The notes beneath the pieces were generated by a model, which worked only from the letters and a program-made list of their open reading frames with translations, did no database searches and was not told the origin of the DNA. From Fen-999 sp041480065 (GTDB lineage: Bacteria > Pseudomonadota > Gammaproteobacteria > Burkholderiales > Rhodocyclaceae), in NCBI GenBank assembly GCA_041480065.1, contig JBGOZF010000001.1, positions 87,614-151,613 on the forward strand: 64,000 nt of DNA, given 5' to 3'. Made by a program: the position numbers and the translations under genes. Position 1 is the first letter of the stretch. Each line of letters starts with the position of its first letter. Shown here in pieces: positions 63,126-64,000 of this stretch.

Positions 63126-63710
63126 ATGCCGAAGACTGTGCTTTACCGTGGAGATACGCGAAAACCCGAAGTAATCAAACGGGATGGATTCGCATTGCAC
63201 GGCGGGGGCGCGGCCGCCGTGCGTGCTGCGGGCGGTACGCTGCAGTATCTCAAGAATACCCTCAAAGGCACAAACCCCCAGGATATTCAAAGGTGGATCA
63301 TAAACGGGAGGAACTGGGACAGGCCGACCGTTTCCACGGCGTATGACCCGGGGTGCGGTGGCTATGACGGAGATTACATCTACGTCATCGAATTCGCCAA
63401 CCTGTACGAGGTCGCCTTGTCGCGCGGCTCGACAATTCGTGGGACGCTCGGAATCATGGAACAACGCGGCGAGCCTGAGTTGTTCCTTTTGATGGACAAC
63501 ATGATACTGGAACACTCACGCATGATCGCGATAGGCCTCAATGTCGGCACCAAGGAAGTCTCGTTTTTCACCGACATCCCATCGGCAAATATCACTTGGT
63601 ACCGTACCAAGAGCCAAGTGAAGTTCTCGCCGATGCGTGATGTGCAGCCAGCCCCGGCCCAGGTGGGGCGGCTGAATCCCCAGGCGTTTGGCAAGTGGCA
63701 ATCCCGGTGA
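63126..63710 (+). CDS. Putative ADP-ribosyltransferase toxin
   Basis: A 194-residue protein starting MPKTVLYRGDTRKPEVIKRDGF. This matches the opening of enterotoxin-A/scabin-like mono-ADP-ribosyltransferases: catalytic Arg R8 in LYRGDTR, a central S70-T71 in TVSTAYD (the STS-like motif) followed by the strand DYIYVIEF, and E116-x-E118 in RGEPELF as the ExE motif. No signal peptide or delivery domain is present. An AAGGAGG site is 6 nt upstream of the ATG. It sits just inside the right island border. Target and partner are unknown. The three-motif agreement is good, but this is inference from motifs. Confidence 0.75.
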   Translation: MPKTVLYRGDTRKPEVIKRDGFALHGGGAAAVRAAGGTLQYLKNTLKGTNPQDIQRWIINGRNWDRPTVSTAYDPGCGGYDGDYIYVIEFANLYEVALSRGSTIRGTLGIMEQRGEPELFLLMDNMILEHSRMIAIGLNVGTKEVSFFTDIPSANITWYRTKSQVKFSPMRDVQPAPAQVGRLNPQAFGKWQSR

Positions 63711-63955
63711 GGCTCGCGAGATAGTTCATCGGTGAGGCGGTCAGGCTCCGTCTCCGACACGATTCCATGGCGATCGCACTGACCATCGCGTTCCGACAGC
63801 ATTGCTCGGCCGAACACTGCCGCGCACATCGCTACGGCACAAGGTTCGGCATGGGGGGCGTTTAGGCGGATTACAACGAATTTCACGGCAACGCAATGCT
63901 GTACGCATTGCACCAATTCCCCGTAGAGGCGAACCTATACTGATTCCAGGAGAAT

Positions 63956-64000
63956 TGGTAGGCGCGATTGGACTCGAACCAACGACCCCCACCATGTCAA
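63956..64000 (-). tRNA. tRNA-Val(GAC) 3' part, continues past the window
   Basis: The minus-strand reading is the same 45 nt as at 22918-22962: anticodon loop with GAC, variable region, T arm, acceptor 3' strand, and CCA. The 5' half lies beyond 64000, so I cannot tell if the gene is intact. The left copy is the one visibly truncated, so the intact gene is expected here. Confidence 0.7.

Larger units (their letters stand above)
22918..64000. mobile_element. Candidate genomic island carrying the T6SS, bounded by tRNA-Val repeats
   Basis: The whole T6SS gene set lies between two exact 45-nt copies of the tRNA-Val(GAC) 3' end in the same orientation. This is the structure left by tyrosine-recombinase integration at a tRNA gene. 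The left copy is truncated and retains the downstream hairpin; the right copy abuts the window edge and probably continues into the intact gene. No integrase, transposase or conjugation gene is visible between them, so the element may be immobile today. The island interpretation is inference from the repeats; gene content alone does not prove transfer. Confidence 0.65.

Overview
The window reads as a high-GC betaproteobacterial chromosome segment. A member of the Rhodocyclales (Candidatus Accumulibacter / Dechloromonas type) is plausible from the mix of a PEP-CTERM exported protein, a MoxR/Bat operon, ExeA/GspB and this type of T6SS locus. This is inferred from gene families alone; there is no rRNA or marker gene to fix it.

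Layout. (1) 1-1806: the end of a SCO1/SenC copper chaperone gene converging on a heme-copper oxidase subunit I-like gene. (2) 2217-8908: a tight seven-gene MoxR / DUF58 / BatA-B-C-D operon for envelope stress or aerotolerance. (3) 8964-20106: an ebo (metabolite traffic) locus in two divergent arms. The left arm runs leftward from 15446 through four exported proteins (a toroid/PKD/FN3 protein, a PEP-CTERM protein, a YdjY-domain protein, a secreted squalene-cyclase-fold protein) and ends in eboD. The right arm runs rightward from 15843 through an unrecognised 103-aa gene, then eboB, eboE, eboF and eboC. No eboA is visible. (4) 20144-22520: gspB and exeA/gspA. (5) 22918-64000: about 41 kb holding a complete type VI secretion system, bounded by two identical 45-nt copies of the tRNA-Val(GAC) 3' end. 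The left copy is cut off inside the anticodon stem and keeps the terminator-like hairpin; the right copy reaches the window edge. This is the signature of a genomic island inserted into a tRNA gene, but no integrase is visible.

The T6SS. On the plus strand are tssJ, tssK, tssL (with an OmpA domain), tssM and tagF. On the minus strand, reading from 62547 leftward, are tssA, tssB, tssC, two hcp genes, tagJ, tssE, tssF, tssG, tssH, vgrG, a DUF6484 protein, a DUF2169 protein, a ketosynthase-like pseudo-enzyme, a PAAR-like DUF4150 protein with an extra C-terminus, and an ankyrin protein. Further left come a GNAT protein, a TIGR02270 HEAT-like protein, a candidate L,D-transpeptidase-like effector with an exported partner, a 56-aa membrane protein, two Ser/Thr kinases, a LysM-deacetylase, three lipoproteins and one unrecognised gene. 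tagH (FHA) lies between the two halves. A gene resembling an ADP-ribosyltransferase toxin sits just inside the right border.

How it works together. The core genes build the contractile injector. The kinases, the FHA protein and TagF suggest threonine-phosphorylation control, although no PppA phosphatase is present. The LysM, deacetylase and lipoprotein genes look like a wall-handling accessory module. The two effector/partner pairs and the putative ADP-ribosyltransferase are the likely payload. The most novel-looking items are the split ebo locus wired to exported cyclase-fold proteins, the L,D-transpeptidase-like effector pair, the ADP-ribosyltransferase, and the ketosynthase-like protein without catalytic residues.
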